Part shown: positions 12,015-13,380 of the stretch, in pieces
Layout of the letters: each line of letters starts with the position of its first letter
Position numbering within the stretch: position 1 is the first letter of the stretch
Assembly: GCA_018381595.1 (NCBI GenBank)
Contig: JAGZRP010000008.1
Coordinates: 1 to 13,380 of the forward strand
Direction: 5' to 3'
Length of the DNA stretch: 13,380 bases
DNA from: Bacillota bacterium
Lineage (GTDB): Bacteria > Bacillota_I > Bacilli_A > RF39 > UBA660
The notes under the pieces: generated by a model
Database searches by the model: none
Seen by the model: the letters and a program-made list of their open reading frames with translations, nothing else
What the model was told of the DNA's origin: nothing
Position numbers and translations under genes: made by a program

Positions 12015-12207
12015 CGGCCCAAAAATGAGGCGAAAACGAATTCATTATACTACAGTCAAAAATAATTGTGTATGAGAAAACATGAAAGTTTTATAAAATG
12101 GATTAAATAGAAAAATTTTTGTCGAAATAAATAGAGATAAGTCGCTTTATGCAAATTAGTGAATATTTTATACAGAAGTTAAATATTTTTCTAATAATCA
12201 TGTAAAA

Positions 12208-12236
12208 TTGGTATTGTCGCGACACGAATATATATA
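12208..12236 (+). promoter_or_regulatory. Promoter of csp2 with an internal palindrome
   Basis: TTGGTA (12208-12213), a 17-nt spacer and TATATA (12231-12236). The spacer holds the perfect 10-bp palindrome TGTCGCGACA (12215-12224), well placed for a repressor. The leader RNA would be about 55 nt. The remaining spacer from 12015 shows no other feature. Confidence 0.5.
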
Positions 12237-12296
12237 AGGAGTGTGCGATAGGTAAGCGCTTGTCAAAAGAAAAACTGTAAAGAAGGGTGATAGTAG

Positions 12297-12512
12297 ATGC
12301 TTAGTGGGAAAGTAAAGTGGTTCAATAACGACAAAGGATTCGGATTTATTGAATACACGGATATGGAAGATATCTTTGTTCATTACTCATCAATTCGAAG
12401 TGAGGGTTACAAATCGTTAGTCGAAGGTCAATACGTCGAATTTGAATTGGTAAGAACAGACAAAGGTCTTCAAGCAAAGAATGTTGTAGAAATTAAAACT
12501 GCTCTCGTTTAG
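12297..12512 (+). CDS. csp: Cold-shock protein, copy 2
   Basis: This 71-residue cold-shock domain has the same RNP1 (KGFGFIEY) and RNP2-like (DIFVHY) motifs as copy 1 and 64 of 71 identical residues. GGGTG 7 nt before the ATG is the ribosome site. The coding regions of the two copies are near-identical, while their promoters and leaders are unrelated, so this is a tandem duplication whose copies have separate control. Confidence 0.97.
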   Translation: MLSGKVKWFNNDKGFGFIEYTDMEDIFVHYSSIRSEGYKSLVEGQYVEFELVRTDKGLQAKNVVEIKTALV

Positions 12513-12520
12513 CAGTTTTT
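12498..12520 (+). terminator. Terminator embedded in the end of csp2
   Basis: ACTGCT-ctcgttt-AGCAGT then TTTTT. Stem and position match the csp1 terminator exactly, while the loop bases differ. Confidence 0.85.
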
Positions 12521-12583
12521 CTTTATGGAAACCCAAAAAACTTAGCCTGATACATTTGTCATATTTTCACACAAAATTACATA

Positions 12584-12610
12584 TTGTTTTCTTATGAAAT
12601 GTGTTATAAT
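12584..12610 (+). promoter_or_regulatory. Promoter of hpf
   Basis: TATAAT (12605-12610) is preceded by TG one base away, an extended -10 (TGTTATAAT). A TTGTTT lies 15 nt upstream (12584-12589). The extended -10 would compensate for the short spacer. Confidence 0.65.
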
Positions 12611-12639
12611 AAAAGTGTAAGAGGAAGGATGGAGGATAT

Positions 12640-13173
12640 ATGAAATTTAATATTCATGGTAACAAGGTAAAAATTACCGAACCGATCAAATCTTACATTG
12701 AAGAGAAGATAGGAAGACTGGATAAATACTTCGAAAATCCAGAAGACCTAACTGCAAATGTTCAAATCCGTATTTCAGGAGTGGAGCAAATTGTAGAGGT
12801 TACAATTCCTGTACGCAAAATTATTCTACGTGGCGAAGAAAGATCAAAGGATTTATATGCGGCGATTGACTTAGTAAGTGACAAAATTGAACGTCAAATA
12901 AGAAAAAATAAGACAAGAATGAATCGCAAAGCAACAAAACCTAATTATGCAGATTTTGACATGTCATTTGAAGTAGAAGAAAAAGAAATCGAAGAAACAA
13001 AAGTAGTGAAAAGAAAGACATTGGATATGAAGCCAATGAGTGAAGAAGAAGCAATTTTACAAATGGAGTTGCTTGGACATGAATTCTTCGTATATAAAGA
13101 TGCCGAAGGTGGTAATGTTTGTATCTTATACAAACGTAAAGATGGTAATTACGGAATTATCGAAACAAATTAA
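12640..13173 (+). CDS. hpf: Ribosome hibernation promoting factor, long form
   Basis: The 177-residue product has the N-terminal S30AE/sigma-54-modulation domain (about 1-97: KFNIHGNKVKITEPIKSYIE, then VQIRISG and VEVTIPV strands and KDLYAAIDLVSDKIERQIRK). After a charged linker comes the C-terminal dimerisation domain (about 125-177: MSEEEAILQMELLGHEFFVY, YKRKDGNYGIIE). Long HPF joins two 70S ribosomes into inactive 100S dimers during starvation. GGAGG with a good gap precedes the ATG. The hpf-secA order is common in Bacillota. Confidence 0.97.
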   Translation: MKFNIHGNKVKITEPIKSYIEEKIGRLDKYFENPEDLTANVQIRISGVEQIVEVTIPVRKIILRGEERSKDLYAAIDLVSDKIERQIRKNKTRMNRKATKPNYADFDMSFEVEEKEIEETKVVKRKTLDMKPMSEEEAILQMELLGHEFFVYKDAEGGNVCILYKRKDGNYGIIETN

Positions 13174-13194
13174 GAGCATTCTTGCTCTTTTTTT
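13172..13194 (+). terminator. Terminator of hpf
   Basis: AAGAGC-attctt-GCTCTT followed by a T-run. The stem begins inside the hpf stop codon. Confidence 0.9.
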
Positions 13195-13210
13195 ATAAAT
13201 ACACTATGAT

Positions 13211-13233
13211 TTTTAACAAATATTTGTTAAAAT
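13211..13233 (+). promoter_or_regulatory. secA promoter region with 22-bp perfect palindrome
   Basis: Positions 13211-13232 are a perfect palindrome, with half-site TTTTAACAAAT and its inverse. Its right half contains an extended -10, TGTTAAAAT (13225-13233), the same form as the hpf promoter. The start point would be about 28 nt before the secA ATG. The palindrome therefore overlaps the core promoter and could be an operator. Confidence 0.5.
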
Positions 13234-13267
13234 AAGGAGTGTTATGTGTAAGGAAGGATGATCAAAC

Positions 13268-13380
13268 ATGAAGCTTTTGAAAAGAATCTTCGATCATGAA
13301 TATAAAGAACTAGAACGTTTTCAAAAAATCGCAGATAAAATTGATGCGTTAGATGAAGAATATAGTAAATTATCTGATGA
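13268..13380 (+). CDS. secA: Preprotein translocase ATPase SecA, N-terminal part
   Basis: Only 37 complete codons are inside the window. MKLLKRIFDHEYKELERF followed by a helix ending EEYSKLSDE is the typical SecA start, before the first nucleotide-binding domain. SecA drives secreted proteins through SecYEG using ATP. GGAAGGATG precedes the ATG. The gene runs past the right edge and looks intact as far as seen. Confidence 0.9.
   Translation, partial: MKLLKRIFDHEYKELERFQKIADKIDALDEEYSKLSD

Noticed and set aside
12945..13133. Leftward frame inside hpf
   Set aside because: It is the antisense shadow of a well-conserved gene.

Overview
The window is very AT-rich DNA of Bacillota type. Shine-Dalgarno sites are strong, genes are compact, and the right end carries a chromosomal block (two cold-shock genes, long-form hpf, then secA). 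The style of the SecA start, the orphan Agr-like two-component pair and the low GC suggest a gut Erysipelotrichia or a related lineage; this is inference, not proof. The tryptophan tRNA reads CCA, so there is no sign of a changed UGA code.

Left part (1 to about 9,200) looks like an integrated, possibly composite, mobile element with almost every gene on the minus strand. Positions 1-1303 hold a broken DUF84-type NTPase fragment, a nucleoside deoxyribosyltransferase-like gene and a 66-residue orphan gene. The spacers between them are diverged copies of one module of roughly 100-120 bp. Next to this array lie a complete large serine recombinase (1304-2986) and, overlapping its start, a catalytic-domain-only relative whose nucleophilic serine is glycine (2976-3383). 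A non-coding stretch with nested inverted repeats follows (3384-3755). Then come a small serine resolvase overlapping an 81-residue unknown gene, a free-standing tRNA gene, a HEPN-domain protein resembling ApeA-type defence RNases with a 56-residue partner, a membrane PH-like/zinc-ribbon protein, a divergent XRE repressor with its operator, and a two-gene operon encoding a probable HUH replication protein.

The most unusual object is the tRNA at 4748-4819. It folds as a full cloverleaf with anticodon GAA (Phe), but its acceptor stem carries G3:U70 with A73, the alanine identity signal. It lacks an encoded CCA, has its own promoter and terminator, and sits directly behind the HEPN gene. It could mistranslate Phe codons with alanine, or act as a decoy, rescue or sensor tRNA for the neighbouring predicted RNase. 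The second highlight is the repeat-bounded small-gene array beside the serine recombinase, which looks like cassette accretion.

Right part (about 9,270 to the end) looks chromosomal: tRNA-Trp on the minus strand with promoter and terminator; an AgrA/AgrC-like response regulator and GHKL kinase with no AgrB or AgrD; two near-identical csp genes, each with its own promoter and a terminator hairpin built into the last codons; long-form hpf; and the first 37 codons of secA, preceded by a perfect 22-bp palindrome.
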